From Paenibacillus sp. FSL R7-0345 (lineage in GTDB: Bacteria > Bacillota > Bacilli > Paenibacillales > Paenibacillaceae), in NCBI RefSeq assembly GCF_038595055.1, contig NZ_CP152002.1, forward strand, positions 3,268,501 to 3,332,500: DNA of 64,000 nt. The letters run 5' to 3'. The notes under the pieces were generated by a model that had not been told where the DNA came from, did not search any database, and saw nothing but the letters and a program-made list of their open reading frames with translations. The translations under genes and the position numbers were made by a program. Every line of letters starts with the position of its first letter. The first letter of the stretch is position 1. Positions 63,123-64,000 of this stretch are shown piece after piece.

Positions 63123-64000
63123 ATGAGCAAAAAAAGAGTGACCAGCCACGATGTAGCCAAGCTGGCAGGCGTATCCCGCAGCGTTGTATCCGCTGTGCTG
63201 AATGATACACCGGGCATCGGGGTAAGCGCCCAGACCCGGGAGGCGGTGCTGCACGCGATTGCGGAGCTGAACTATCACGTGGATGCACAGGCGCGCAGCA
63301 TGAAGACCGGCCGCAGCATGACGCTGGCTGCATTCGGGGACACCGGACATCCGCTGTTTATGCGGCTGCTTGAAGGAATGCAGCGGGAATGCGAAACGGC
63401 CGGATACCATATTCTGCTCTGCTCTCCAGGGGAGCGGAGGCCGGGTGAAGCCAGAAGCGCGCTGCTGGACCTGTATCACCAGCGCAAGATCGACGGGATT
63501 GTAACGCTGGATAATACCAGCTACCGAAGTGCTGACTGGGCTGCTAAAGTGCACGAAGCTGGTGTTCCCTACGTCTCCGTGGAAGGATACGCAGAGACAG
63601 AAGGGGTTCATTCCGTGCTGGCAGACTATAGAGGCAGTGTCCTCACAGCACTGGATTATCTGTGCAGGGATGAAGCAGAGTGTCAGGCTGGGCCAGTCTA
63701 TGCGGAGGTACATCGCGGGGCAGACGGCAGACGGATCAACTGGTCCGAGAAAAACCGCCGCAACGCCTATAAAGAATGGTGCAGCGGCCATGGCTACCAG
63801 CCGCAGATCCGGCGGATGGATGAGCTGGAAGGCGCCCAAGGCTGGATCAGCTGGCTGACTGAGCTTCAGGCGGAGGCCGGCGACGCATTGCCGCCGGTGC
63901 TGGTGAACTGGTCAAGTACAATTCCCGACCTCTACCGTGCAGCCCGCCATCTCAGTCTCAGCATTGGCGATACGCTGAAGGTTATGGCTGCAGATAATAC
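63123..64000 (+). CDS. LacI/GalR-family transcriptional regulator, 3' end outside window
   Basis: The frame from ATG 63123 is open to the right edge (292 codons seen; usual length about 330-350). The LacI helix-turn-helix is complete: SHDVAKLAGVSRSVVSAVLN, and the hinge helix AQARSMKTGRS follows. The periplasmic-binding-like sensor domain then runs from about residue 62 (LAAFGDTGHPLFMRLLEGMQ). A sugar is the probable effector. The position 800 bp after the amylase operon makes that operon a possible target, but genes to the right of the window are as likely. Confidence 0.9.
   Translation, partial: MSKKRVTSHDVAKLAGVSRSVVSAVLNDTPGIGVSAQTREAVLHAIAELNYHVDAQARSMKTGRSMTLAAFGDTGHPLFMRLLEGMQRECETAGYHILLCSPGERRPGEARSALLDLYHQRKIDGIVTLDNTSYRSADWAAKVHEAGVPYVSVEGYAETEGVHSVLADYRGSVLTALDYLCRDEAECQAGPVYAEVHRGADGRRINWSEKNRRNAYKEWCSGHGYQPQIRRMDELEGAQGWISWLTELQAEAGDALPPVLVNWSSTIPDLYRAARHLSLSIGDTLKVMAADN

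Noticed and set aside
63099-63839. Long minus-strand ORF of 246 aa
   Set aside because: It is antisense to the LacI-family regulator, whose plus-strand domains are unmistakable.

Overview
The window reads as the chromosome of a Bacillota (Firmicutes) species, most likely a Paenibacillus. The supporting traits are a T-box-controlled class I lysyl-tRNA synthetase, a YfiT-type bacillithiol-transferase-like protein, AGGAGG ribosome sites with frequent GTG and TTG starts, a class C group II intron, an ECF41 sigma factor, GlnR/TnrA-type boxes and many sugar and polysaccharide enzymes. GC content looks balanced, except for an AT-rich patch at about 56.9-58.1 kb. I see no rRNA, tRNA or CRISPR array. 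The genus is inferred from gene content, not from a database search.

Layout. 0-11.5 kb: housekeeping and small-molecule genes (phosphodiester glycosidase, LysR regulator with a MetE-like methyltransferase, a membrane-anchored nuclease, T-box/lysS, yeeN, NUDIX, TSUP exporter, GNAT, alanyl-tRNA editing protein, YfiT-like protein). 11.5-16.8 kb: an FtsX-type ABC permease, its ATPase, an OmpR response regulator and a histidine kinase, probably one peptide-sensing or efflux module. 16.8-19.3 kb: an ECF41 sigma operon (FAD oxidoreductase, sigma factor, small membrane protein) with a matching ECF41-type promoter. 19.3-23.1 kb: a Tet(M)-like ribosomal protection GTPase carrying a partial MerR head, then a NUDIX gene and two DUF606 transporters. 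The last two transcription units share an identical palindrome-plus-minus-10 promoter layout. 23.2-23.5 kb: tandem array of 52-bp repeats.

23.6-30.0 kb: nitrite assimilation. A TrpD2-like protein and an ANTAR antiterminator are divergent from nirB-nirD-nirC-cobA. The nirB leader carries GlnR/TnrA boxes and a two-hexaloop ANTAR antitermination RNA. 30.0-34.1 kb: a candidate structured leader RNA before a HesB-like gene, then SDR, FGGY kinase, GyrI-like and VanZ genes. 34.2-36.1 kb: class C group II intron placed just after a terminator hairpin. 36.1-44.1 kb: MFS transporter divergent from an SgrR-like regulator, and lacZ divergent from an AraC regulator. 44.1-56.3 kb: thioredoxin-reductase-like protein, acetyltransferases, MarR/nitroreductase, GT61, deoxyribonucleotidase, ABC exporter and an ArsR-type regulator. 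56.3-58.1 kb: degenerate repeats and an AT-rich accessory patch. 58.1-62.3 kb: a GH13 amylase and an amylo-alpha-1,6-glucosidase operon with a consensus promoter and a repressor-like operator. 62.4-63.0 kb: a second 52-bp array, apparently the same family as the first. 63.1 kb to the end: a LacI-family regulator cut by the window edge.

The strongest candidates for undescribed biology are the two related 52-bp arrays 39 kb apart, the AGGACATATGTCCT regulon, the alternative-pairing RNA at 30.06-30.16 kb, the MerR/Tet(M)-like fusion, and the ANTAR-TrpD2-nir arrangement.
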